Shown in pieces: positions 12,701-22,851 of a DNA stretch of 64,000 bases. The DNA is taken from positions 248,001 through 312,000 of the forward strand of contig NW_026251404.1 in the NCBI RefSeq assembly GCF_025118155.1, in the 5' to 3' direction. Below the pieces are notes generated by a model, which was not told the DNA's origin, searched no databases, and worked only from the letters and a program-made list of their open reading frames with translations. Origin of the DNA: Cokeromyces recurvatus. Taxonomy: Eukaryota; Mucoromycota; Mucoromycetes; Mucorales; Mucoraceae. A program made the position numbers and the translations under genes. Each line of letters begins with the position of its first letter. Within the stretch, counting starts at the first letter, position 1.

Positions 12701-14184
12701 TATGAAGCTTCACAATTCGGTGTTTCTGATGAAGTCACAGAACGTCGTGCACAATTTACAACACAACGATCCCGTCTTGATACACAACTTACATTTGAAA
12801 AGGAGCAACTAGGTGAATTAGTGGAACGTTTAAGAAAATTAGAAGCTAGTTTGGAAGCTGACAAGAATGCCAAGTCTAAACTTGAAGCCGACTTGGCTGG
12901 AATGGCTGGAAAGACAGAGAATTTAAAAACTAAATTGCAATCCTATCAAGTTGATTTAGAGAAACAAACTAAATTGGAAGAAAAGAAGCAGGTTGATATT
13001 AATGACATAAGTCGTGCTTTAGAAGCTAAGGGTAGAAATGTAGATGAAATTTTGAGAGAGTATCGAGCGATTGAAAGTGAGATTAACAAGGTACAAGCTG
13101 AGCGTATTGCAATTTTTAGAAAATGCAAGTTAGAAGGTATCCATTTACCTTTGAGTCGTGGTTCTATGGATGATATTATTATTGAAGATACAAGAGGAGA
13201 TGCTATAGCAAATGCAAATATGGATACAGATGCATCATCTGTCTCAGAGACTTCGTCTGTGACAGATGATCATAATTCAATGGAATATACAAGTAGTTCT
13301 GATATGGATCTTGATGCACCTACATCCCAACTTTCTATTCAATCCACTGATTGGGAAGTTGAAGTTGATTTCTCACAAGTAGGAGACAATCAACGTGAAG
13401 ATGATAGTCCAGCCATGGATCGTCAATTCCAAGATAAGATTAAGCAATATACAGATGAAATTGAGCAGATGGCACCTAATATGAAAGCTATTGATCGATT
13501 AGAGGGAGTTACAGAAAGGCTGAAAGTTGCAGAGCAAGAGTTTAATAGTGCTAGAGCCATTGCTAAAACAGCTAAAGAACAATTCAATGCAATTAAGCAA
13601 AAGAGGTAAAAAGCGATGACCGAAATAGAAAGTAAAGTAACAGTTTGACTAACACATGACAATAGATACTCTTTATTCTATGATGCATTTAGTCATATCT
13701 CTGAAAAGATTGATACTGTTTATAAAGATTTAACAAAGAATCCCACATTCCCCTTAGGCGGTACAGCTTATTTAAGTATGGAAGATTCTGATGAGCCTTA
13801 TCTTGAAGGTATAAAATATCATGCTATGCCACCTATGAAACGATTTAGAGATATGGAGCAATTATCAGGGGGAGAAAAGAGTGTGGCGGCCTTAGCATTA
13901 TTGTTTGCTATTCATAGTTATAAGCCTTCACCCTTCTTTGTATTGGATGAAGTTGATGCAGCACTTGATAATACAAACGTAACCACTGTAGCTACCTATA
14001 TTCGCGAGCATGCTACACCCAACTTTCAATTTATTGTTATTTCGCTTAAGCATCGATTATATGAAAAGGCGCAGAGTTTAGTTGGTATTTATCGTGATCA
14101 AGAAATTAATTCCAGTAAAACAATGACTTTAATGGTAAACAAAAAAAAAAAAGAATATGTATAACCTTAAAGAAGCTTCCTTCT

Positions 14185-14225
<41 letters not shown>

Positions 14226-14254
14226 TAATTTAGTTGGACCAATACCAAAATTAA
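9748..14254 (+). CDS. SMC1: Cohesin subunit SMC1 (Psm1)
   Basis: ATPase core subunit of cohesin. With SMC3 it forms the ring that holds sister chromatids together and extrudes loops in the nucleus. Ten exons join to 1263 residues: 9748-9856, 9967-10375, 10447-10849, 10931-11579, 11648-12019, 12094-12195, 12280-12419, 12488-13605, 13666-14134, 14234-14254. The N-terminal head carries Walker A GPNGSGKS at residues 32-39, split by intron 1. Coiled coil, a hinge (around [20 protein letters not shown] to ENGLMTGG-like text) and a second coiled coil follow. The C-terminal head has the ABC signature LSGGEKS and Walker [13 protein letters not shown]. An acidic Ser-rich insert of about 70 residues, encoded near 13160-13400, sits where SMC1 proteins are variable. 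The last exon is only 21 nt (LDQYQN, stop), matching the usual TLDLxxY ending. Without that splice the ORF would run into a Lys-rich readthrough. Confidence 0.97.
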
Positions 14255-14942
14255 TATCAAATACATTCAAACATAAATAAATTTAAGCCGGAAAAATAGT
14301 TATAATTATTGAAAGAAAAGCAAACTCCTTGAGCCCAATTTGCATTCTTTTTTTTTTTTTTTTAATGATGAATGCTGTTTTTTTATTCTTTTTATTTTAT
14401 TTTTGAGAATGGTAATAACCCTATAGTTTGGATAGATAAAGGTGATATTTGTCATCCTTGATATCCTAACGAATCCGAATACGCAGAAGCCTAATCCTAA
14501 TGTCAGAAATTAATAAATATACACATGTATATGAATGTATTTACATTGATTATTCGAGCAATTATAAATGGCTAAGTTTTCCCCCTTTAAAAAAGTTACT
14601 GATTCGGTAGGAAGAAAGGTTTGCCAGCAGATACGTTATTAGTTGACGGAAAATGCCATTGATATTGTTTGTTTATTCAAAAAAAAAAGTATTTACCTTC
14701 TTTAGGTAAATCCTCTGTATTGCAAAATGTATAATATACAAATATGTAAATACACAAATATATATCTTTTTTTGTTGTTGGTGGTGGCTTGCTTGAAAGA
14801 TTTCCTTTACATATGTAAAGAGGATACAAAAATGGAAAAATTTAAATTAAATTGAATGACCGAATTCAGCGCATAAGTGTCTTGCCACATTTGCAGTATT
14901 ATTTGCCCTGGTTAGATCATAAAGTATAAAAAGAAGCTAAAA
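14255..14942. other. Intergenic between SMC1 and the long-TIR element
   Basis: No gene seen. T-runs, a short hairpin (ATTTACC...GGTAAAT) near 14693-14710 and a TTTACATATGTAAA palindrome near 14806-14819. Confidence 0.55.
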
Positions 14943-15040
14943 AAGAAAATTAATGTCATGTTTTTAAATTGTTTTTTTGTCACTCTGTTTAAAAACAATT
15001 GTCAGAACTAACTAACTGAAATTGGAAGGAAGATTGCACC
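14943..15040 (+). repeat. Left terminal inverted repeat
   Basis: Left arm of the long-TIR element. It is AT-rich at its outer end, with TTTAAATTGTTTTTTTGTCA, then CAGAACTAACTAACT and an inner AGGAAGATTG block. All blocks recur inverted at 19110-19206. Confidence 0.88.
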
Positions 15041-15604
15041 TGTGTTTATTCTGAATTATATTATTGAATTAAAAAATGTTGTAGGTTCTTTGAAAGTCTT
15101 AACAAGAATAGGAAGGCTTATTAAGGATTTGTAAGTGGTGAACATTTATATTAGCAGTAGTTATAATGATGAACAAGGAAATGACTAAATTGAGAGAGTG
15201 TAATTATGAGTGTTCGTGAAAAAGTAAATAGATGGCAGTGTGAGAACACTGACAGTCAATAGGAGATAGATTGTGATATAGCACAACAAAACCTGATGAA
15301 ATGGAGATGCTGGTAAAATAAATGTACCATGTGAAAGGATTAACAGCATATTCCACATAAAAAGAATAAGAAATATAGTTTTCAAATGTCATCTCTGCAT
15401 CTCTTCCTGATTTAAACATAACATAATGATAAATACATGTTTTCATGAAGATAGACATGAAAATGTTTTCAATGAAAACTCCACTCTGTGATTCCACTTG
15501 GAATCGCTGCCACGAGTGGAACTCTGTAATCATTGATTTCAATCTGTGCTTTTTTTTTATTATTATTATTTCATTAAAGCTTGGAGAAACGAATCTTCAA
15601 CAAA

Positions 15605-15877
15605 ATGTCTTTCTCTTGTAAGAAAGTCAATTGCACACAAACTTTCGACACAAAAATGCGACTTAATAAACATAATCACGATGATCATACTTCACAAGTA
15701 ACAGTTTACATTCAAAATTGTAAGTCTCTAAAATATATTTCATTCTTTTAAAAATTAAGACAATTTCTAGCCTCATACGCTATCAATAAAACTGCGAATG
15801 GTTTTATTTGTCCAAGATGCAATAGTAATTCAAAGTCAACTTCAATCTTTAAGGCACATAATACAATGGCACAATAG
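15605..15877 (+). CDS. Small zinc-finger-like protein inside the element
   Basis: Two exons, 15605-15719 and 15771-15877, joined by a GTAAGT...CTAG intron, give 73 residues. The N-terminus has a C2H2-like pattern (C-x4-C at residues 5 and 10, then His residues at 23, 25 and 28 in MRLNKHNHDDH). The second exon has a CPRC knuckle followed by FKAH. The protein stops right after the second half-finger. A different frame continues with a basic region (GKGKKKRNENHE) up to 16082, so the gene may be a frameshifted remnant of a longer DNA-binding protein. It lies within the inverted repeats and opposite in strand to the transposase, as cargo would. Function unknown. Confidence 0.5.
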
Positions 15878-16545
15878 ATCACCAAAGACTGGGAAAGGAA
15901 AAAAAAAAAGGAATGAGAACCATGAGATTTCGCCACGCAAAACCAAACTACCCAGAACTTACAGTAAAAGCGATATCAAAACTGCTCAAAGCACATCAAA
16001 TGATATGAATACACTGACCAAACCTATCGCGACACTTGCTGCTGTTGGTGGATTGGAATATAATATAGAAGACCTGTTTTGATTAGCAAAAGCTAAAGAA
16101 AGAAAAATGAACAGAAGACAAGTCTGTAAAAACTTTATATAATTTATTGAGGATAATACAAAAATTGCACAGCTGCAACAATACCAATTATTTATGGGTT
16201 ATCATTGTATAAGATCTTATTACATAACAATATTCGACATTATCAATGTATAATATGATATGTATGGCCCATAGATAATTATGTAATTGAATATACTAGT
16301 CATAATCCTGTCTGAATTATGTATATAATTATTATTAGTGCTCGGACATTCTAACAATGACCCGTTATTAAAACTGAATGTTGTAGAATGAATATTATGC
16401 TGTGAAGTTTAATATACTAGTTTTGTGTGAATAACCTTTTTATCATGTAATAAATGATGGTTTATTTCTCTTAACTTAGTTATATAGATAACTACAATCA
16501 TAACAAAGCCAACAAAAAACCCTGACTCTTACTGATATAACAAAC

Positions 16546-17698
16546 TTGACCCCGATTGCATTGTTATCAGAACCACGATCATATTATTTACTTGATAACG
16601 CGCCTGATGCCCAAGAATTACATGAACAACAGCCAGAGGTTATTTTCTCTATTCCACCTGATCCCAGTAGCCTACCAAAAAATCACAAGGCTGACTACAC
16701 TTTGCTTACGTTCTTAATAAATAACAGTTCCATGGCGTCCTTGTTAAAGAATGGAAACTATACTGAATTGAACACTAATCATCTGAAGAAGGCAAACTAT
16801 GATTGGCTAACAAATCCACAAGCAAGATATGCAGTATCTCAAATGTTTGCTGGATGTATACTCTTGGATGGAACAAAAGCTATCATAATCAACTGTGTCG
16901 AGTCTTACGGAAGAAAAAAAGTCAATTGATCCCCATTACGAACGATATTCAAAGGAAGATCTCAATTCATCAATCCCAGATTTGAGCTACCATTACAAGC
17001 AAGCCTGTGTCAAACTTTTTGAATCGGACAACTCAAGTAAGCTCGTAATTAGACTCTTTAGCTGTAACCTACTTATTACATCTAGTTGTACGCTCTCAAA
17101 ATATCCTGTGATTTACGTCGGTCCATCTACCAATAGCTTCACTCCTTCAAAGAATACAAAAATATTCCTTCATGAAAAATATGTAGAAATGGCAGACAAA
17201 CTATTCAATGATAACGGTTGCTCTCAACTTTACTCTCATAATATACTGAATCAATGCAAACAAGTGAGATCAAAGTTCTACAGATTAGAGACGTATTCCA
17301 GTTGTTGATGTAGCTCAACATATACGCTAAGCCATATATATCAACCATATACCATTTGGACACTATACGACTATGATTCTGCGCAAACAATTGATTCACA
17401 AGCTAAACTTTGTTCTTTGTTATTCCAGGAAATTACATTGAATATACTTGAATCATCTAAAAATCTTGTTAATCCTTTTATCGAAAAGAAAACATTGGAT
17501 AATTTTCAAGATAAAGGAGGACAACTTGCAGCTACAGTTAAAGAAATGTTAAAACTCCTTGGCAAAAATGAATGTATCGCCATAATTGATAACAAGGATC
17601 TGGACAAACATCTCCGATCAATTACTCAATCAATGAGCTCCTCCTTATGTACTGCGAATGAAACGGTAAAAGAGAGATTGACTAAGAAGTTTTTCTAA
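16546..17698 (+). pseudogene. Frameshifted unknown ORF inside the element
   Basis: One frame runs 16546-16929 and ends just after an A7 run near 16913-16920. A second frame takes over there and continues to 17308 (SIDPHYERYSKEDLNSS and on). The same frame reopens at about 17417-17698 after a stop at 17306-17308. Read together this is about 370 residues of normal-looking, non-repetitive protein with no motif I recognise. The shift in the A-run may be mutational or a sequencing error. The 17309-17416 gap could be an intron or decay. Its position between the inverted repeats suggests element-borne cargo or an accessory gene. Confidence 0.45.
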
Positions 17699-17849
17699 AT
17701 TATTCATAATATGATACACATCTTTTTCATAAAAGCTTTTCACTATGTGCGTATCCATCCCTTTCTTTACACTATGCCTTATATAAAAAAAAATTCCCAT
17801 TTCTATCAATAAAAACTATTGTGATAAAAACTGACAATGTGATTTTACG

Positions 17850-18900
17850 AAAATGTCAATCATTCAGGCACTAATAATAACCGACAGTTGTTCAATAGGG
17901 CTCGATTCAGGTGCATAAGAAGGTAGATAAATGAGTTTATAGCCTTTACTTTCAATTTTTCGTAACATCGATTTCAATTTACGAATAGAAGCATTATCTA
18001 TAACGATGTAACTTCCCTTAAAAGTTTCATCAATATCCATTACACTAAGAAGCTCATTCATAAACTTGACAAAATAAACAGTAGTCGTACCTTTTAGCGC
18101 TGGCTTGTTATCGGCAGGATCGTCGTCAACCTCTGGATCCTATGTATTAATCTCGACTGTGGTTCTCTTCTTTTTTTTTAGCAGCCTGTGTTTCTTTTCC
18201 TGTTGAAGATTTTCTTATGACAACAAGAACAATGCTATACAAGTGAATAGCACCAATAACGGTATAGAATTGCGCTCTAGTTTTTTGGCTGTTTACCTAT
18301 AGAAGTGCTGCCACTTTTTGATCTAGTCTAATTATTTTCTCATATTAACATGAAACCTGACCTCATCAACGCAAATACAACTCTTTGTGAAATCCAAATC
18401 AGAATCTTTCCATTCCATAAACCACTCAATTCTCGTCTGTAGGTTTCTCACTGAGTTTCTGATTTCAGGTTCAAACATTGATTTTTTTTTTTCATAATGA
18501 TGAGCATTGTGTTTTGTGAATGGTTATTAAGATGCGACCTTGATATAGTAAAGTCTTCAAATCCCTCAGCCAAACTATTTATTATGTCGTCTGAATATAA
18601 CTGGGGGAGGGGGGTCATTATCAAGTAGCTCTTTTATATACTCGTTATGCTAGGTTGTAAATGAGTTTTTTTTTTTGAACCGCTGTTCTGTTTAGTCTTT
18701 CTAGACGCAACCTCTTCTGTCGCTTTGTAACCATTCCATCATCTTAGCGCAGTGTGGTAATTAATATTCAAATCTCTTGCAACCTTGGCCACTAGTCCAC
18801 GCTCTTAAGGATTTTCGAGCACACGGTCTATAAACGTTTCTCTGGTGAAGTCGCTGTAACTGTTGTATAAATTCGCTAGTGGCTTCAAATTACTAGGTCT
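17850..18900 (-). pseudogene. Degenerate DD34E (Tc1/mariner-type) transposase
   Basis: Reading the reverse strand from about 18890 gives a helix-turn-helix-like N-terminus (VAKVARDLNINYHTALR). Then comes a first catalytic Asp block (CICVDEVRFHVNM, about 18340-18375), and then the TTTVYFVKFMNELL block. The second Asp follows (YIVIDNASIRK) and, 34 residues later, the Glu (SSPIEQL), all near 17870-18100. The D-34-E spacing is the hallmark of Tc1/mariner transposases, and the text resembles the DDE family widespread in Mucorales. All three acidic residues are visible, but stops (for example after NMRK) and frameshifts break the gene, so it is not translatable as one protein. Confidence 0.8.
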
Positions 18901-19109
18901 CAACTATTTTCTAACTGAGGATTCTTCAAATAATTATTTCGGGGGCGTTTAACGCTCAAGTAAGTTTGTTGACTAGTTATTGTTTCAAGAACTATAGACA
19001 TGTGTTAACACATACTCCATCTGATCGTAAACTTTTTCTTCTTCTTCTTCTTCATAAAAAAAACTATTCATCATTATGTTGTATTTTTTATTAAAATACG
19101 CGACAATTA

Positions 19110-19206
19110 GGCACAATCTTCCTGCCAATTTTAGTTAGCTAGTTCTGACGATTGTTTTAAACAGAGTGACAAAAAAACAATTTAAAAGCATAATATTCAT
19201 TTTCTT
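19110..19206 (-). repeat. Right terminal inverted repeat
   Basis: Inverted copy of 14943-15040. It ends about 190 bp before the septin start codon, so the element forms the upstream region of that gene. Confidence 0.88.
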
Positions 19207-19398
19207 AAGTCCGACATTTATTTTTGTCTTTTAATATTTATTTGGAGAAAACGCCAAATTCCATAGGTTTGGCTGTAATTAAGAAATTTAATTGGGAGAG
19301 CGCAAATTGAAAGTAAAAAGCACACGGAAAAAAAAGGTGTATTACCCTTTTTTTTTTCCCTACTTCTTCTTTTACTATTTCTCTTTTTACTTGATTCA

Positions 19399-20909
19399 AT
19401 GTCTACATTAACACAAAAGGTACATCTCCGTTTTTTTTTTTTGTTTATCATATATTTATCGAAGTATTGATTTATTTTTTTTATATATTTGTTAGAAAAC
19501 ACCTTTAAATGCTTATGTGGGTTTTGATACCATCACTCAACAAATTGAAAGGAAATCACTTAAAAGAGGATTTCAATTTAATGTTATGGTAGTTGGTAAA
19601 GTTTTAAATTTTATGCAGAATATGTCTAGTTTAAACCCTATTTTTTTTCTTTTAAATTAGGTCAAACTGGCTTAGGAAAATCGACACTTATTAATACTTT
19701 ATTTGCTTCTCATCTAATTGATTCTAAAGGACGTAAAAATGCAGAAGATTTGAAGAAACAGACAACCAAAATAGAATCTATGTCTCATGGTAGATAAAAG
19801 AAAAAGAAGATTATGTGTGTGTTCTTCTTTCTTTCTAACTTTTTCATAATAGTTATTGAGGAAAATGGTGTTGTTCTGAGATTAAATATTGTTGACACTC
19901 CAGGTTATGGCGATCAAGTTAATAATGAAGATTGGTAAATTCAGTCATTGAAAAAAAAAAAAGATCAAGAAATTAACTGGTTAATGTTTTTATTAGTTGG
20001 GAACCCATCATTAAATATATTAAAGATCAGCATTCTACTTATCTTCGTAAAGAATTAACAGCTCAACGTGAAAAGTTTATTCAAGACAATAGAGTTCATT
20101 GTTGTCTTTATTTTATTGCTCCTTCTGGTCATTCGTAAGATTATTATTTTTTTGAATGAAATCAGTTTTTTTTTTCTTTTACTCAAATAATTTATGTAGT
20201 TTAAAGCCTATAGATGTTATTGTTTTAAAGAAACTGGTTGAAGTCGTTAATGTAGTACCTGTTATCGCAAAAGCTGATTCACTTACAATGGAAGAACGTA
20301 TTTTATTTAAACAAAAAGTAAGTTAAATAAGAACAAAAATAAGAGTTTAATTACTAAATATAAAAGCAGATTAATGCAGAATTAGCTTTTCATAATATTC
20401 AATTATATCCTTATGATAACATGGAAGATTATGATGAAGAAGAACGTATGTTGAATACAAGTATTAGAGTAAGTTTTTTATTATATATAAAAAGAGTTCA
20501 CTTCTAACCCTTTCTTGATTAGGAACTTCTTCCTTTTGCTATTGTTGGATCAGAAAAACAAGTGATTGTAGATGGAAAATCAGTCATTGGACGTAAAACA
20601 AAGTGGGGAACTATTATAGTTGAAGATGAAAATCACTGTGAATTTATTCATTTACGTAACTTTTTAACACGTACTCATTTACAAGATTTAATTGAAACAA
20701 CTGCAATGGTTCATTATGAAACCTTTCGTTCAAATCAACTTTTAGCCTTAAAAGGTGCTGTTAGTCCAAATGTGAATCATTCCCCTACTTCTTCTCCTAA
20801 TGGTGTTAATGAAAATAATTCTACTACTACATCCACTTCTATGAATAACACGACAACAAGTAGTAATGGTGGCCCCATTCCTGCAAAAGTATTTCCACCT
20901 TTTGCATAA
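19399..20909 (+). CDS. CDC10: Septin, CDC10 class
   Basis: GTP-binding cytoskeletal protein that polymerises into septin filaments at the cortex and septa. Eight exons (19399-19419, 19496-19595, 19661-19789, 19853-19934, 19997-20134, 20200-20317, 20370-20468, 20523-20909) give 357 residues. The opening YVGFDTITQQIERKSLKRGF and the INTLFASHLIDS block are diagnostic of the Cdc10 group. The P-loop GQTGLGKS is at residues 41-48 (split by an intron), the G3 motif is DTPGYGD, and the G4-like motif is AKADSL. The septin unique element (RTHLQDLIETT) is near the end. As in yeast Cdc10 there is no C-terminal coiled coil; a Ser/Thr/Asn-rich tail replaces it. Exon 1 holds only seven codons. The right end of the long-TIR element lies directly upstream. 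Confidence 0.95.
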
Positions 20910-21030
20910 AAATTATTTATAAATATTCTATTTTTTGTTTACTTTGCACATTAAGAAAGAGAATAATTTTTTTTTAAAAAAAAAAAAAAAAAAAATGGTA
21001 ATAAATGTGTAAATAATATAAATAAATCTT

Positions 21031-22383
21031 TCAGCTATCATCAATTTGCCATGTAGAGTTTGTATGTGTCTTGCTTAATTCCAGTTCATTTATTTTCCCC
21101 TTAGCTTTTGCACCTCTTTGAACAAAAGGTTTTAATCCTTTACCAAAATTCTTCATAGTAAGTATACTTAATACAATTGTAGCTAAATCAATAGCGACCC
21201 CTATCCAAACTTGAATATGATATAAATATCCTTTTTTCTTTTTTATAAGCAATAATTAACACAATACCAAATGTTATCCAAGTATACCAGTTATTATGAG
21301 GTTGAAATGTTTGATTTAATATCAATGCAAAATGAATGATGACAATAGCCTGAAAGGTAATAAAGGTAATCATTCTACCTTGACTCTCTGTACTGCCTGC
21401 TGTTCTTGCAAAGTATAACATGGGGAGTATTAAGATAGTAACAACTAATTGAATCCATGTATCCCATTGTGATGCGTTCTGTTTGACTGCAAATTGAATT
21501 AAATAAAACAAAGAGATTAAAAACTCTGTGAATATGTTGATCTTTAAGCATAAAACAAAGAATTGAAATATTCGATACATTTCTAGAAAGAGAAGGTGAA
21601 TAGAAGTTTTTATATACGTATGTAAATACATTAGTGTACTTTGAATTTGAACATCTGCACCAATCTTTTTATATATATTCCATCCAAATTGTTTTGACAT
21701 TTCATAACTAAAATAAGACATAATAATAGCAAAGGCAAGAATGATGATTGAAAGGGCAATTTCCATCTTTTCTGCTCTAGCTAAAGGCTGTATAGAATAG
21801 CTGGTTTGACTTAATAACTTTAACCATTTAATTCCATCTACAACCTCTAAAGCACCTAATATAGCGCATAAACAATTGAGTACAGCTAATACTAAAATCT
21901 CTGCTGTATTTTGATAAACTGTCTAATTTCAAAGTATATATATATATATAAATGAATTAAAAGATGATAATCGAATTGTCAATACAACACAACACAATAC
22001 AATACAATCCTTACAGCATCTACAGTCATACCAAAAAACCATGCTTGAAATCCTATAAAAGCAATATTTTCCCATTTAATTCTATCGAGTCTATCTTTAG
22101 CTCTTATTGGAATTGTATCTGACTTCGTTGTGGTTGAGGATAGAATATGTGAATCAGACTCTGGTAATAGATTTGCTTGAAAAGTATTTTGTGAACATAT
22201 GATAGCTTGCAGTGTGACGATAAAGATGCATTGAATTAAAGCCATGAGAATATACAGTTTCGACCAGCGAGTCTCTGTAATTCGGTGAATCTATTTATAA
22301 AGAATTATTATCCTTTGTATATTTTTATATATATATATTCATAATCAATCCATGGATTTTACAATTTTATTAAAAGTAACCAT
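21031..22383 (-). CDS. Multi-pass membrane protein, UPF0658-like
   Basis: Five exons are proposed: 22363-22383, 22015-22290, 21640-21922, 21268-21582 and 21031-21209, giving 357 residues in one frame. The sequence has about seven hydrophobic segments. From memory of the family it resembles the fungal UPF0658 Golgi membrane proteins: a TRW motif near the start, an ALEVVDGIKWL block, then FGWNIYKKIGAD followed by KMYRIFQFF. The 57-nt intron at 21583-21639 is in frame and free of stops, so an ORF finder reads through it. It is removed here because both splice sites fit and the join restores the family spacing. The donor of the last intron (GTATTG) is weak. Function is unknown in the family. Confidence 0.6.
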
Positions 22384-22778
22384 AAAATAATAGCAAATCC
22401 AGTTGCTAATAAATGAAATAAATATTTATATAAAAAGGGAAAAGAAAAGAGAAGAAAAAGAGATAAAAAAAAATAAACAAGTTCATATTATAGCAGTTGT
22501 AGTACGAAACAATATATGCTTGATACAAGGGTAAAAAATATTATATTGTGCAACAAAGCAATTGATTTTTTTTTGGGACACTTGTAAAGTCTTCAAAAGA
22601 CGATATTTTATTGTCATCCTCGGTGTGAATTAGTCTATAAAACTATATAGATGAGACTTGTTAGATGTGCTTGGGATATTTTTAATTAGGGTTAGTCTCT
22701 TTTCAAGTAGATTATCCCTCCTCCCCCCTCCGTCCTTGGTGAAATTGTCTTTTGAACTGTTACTGTTAAAGAGTCTAG

Positions 22779-22817
<39 letters not shown>

Positions 22818-22851
22818 CTGCTCCAATAATAAGATATATGTAAGTTGTGTA
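22384..22851. other. Intergenic with poly-A tract
   Basis: No gene seen. An A-run of about 37 bases lies at 22779-22815. Confidence 0.6.

Larger units (their letters stand above)
14943..19206. mobile_element. 4.26-kb element with about 97-bp terminal inverted repeats
   Basis: The sequence at 14943-15040 is repeated in inverted orientation at 19110-19206. By eye the arms match over about 98 positions with roughly ten mismatches and one gap, including an uninterrupted shared core TTTTAAATTGTTTTTTTGTC continuing into ACTCTGTTT. Between the arms lie a degenerate DD34E transposase on the minus strand next to the right arm, a small zinc-finger-like gene on the plus strand near the left arm, and a frameshifted ORF of unknown function in the middle. 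No clear target-site duplication was found. The layout fits a transposon copy inserted between SMC1 and CDC10. Tc1/mariner elements are usually under 2 kb, so this is either an unusually large cargo-bearing element or a nested insertion. Confidence 0.8.

Noticed and set aside
15204..15542. 112-residue minus-strand ORF in the long-TIR element
   Set aside because: No motif is recognised, and it overlaps another ORF on the same strand in a different frame. The plus-strand genes are better supported, so it is probably a chance ORF.
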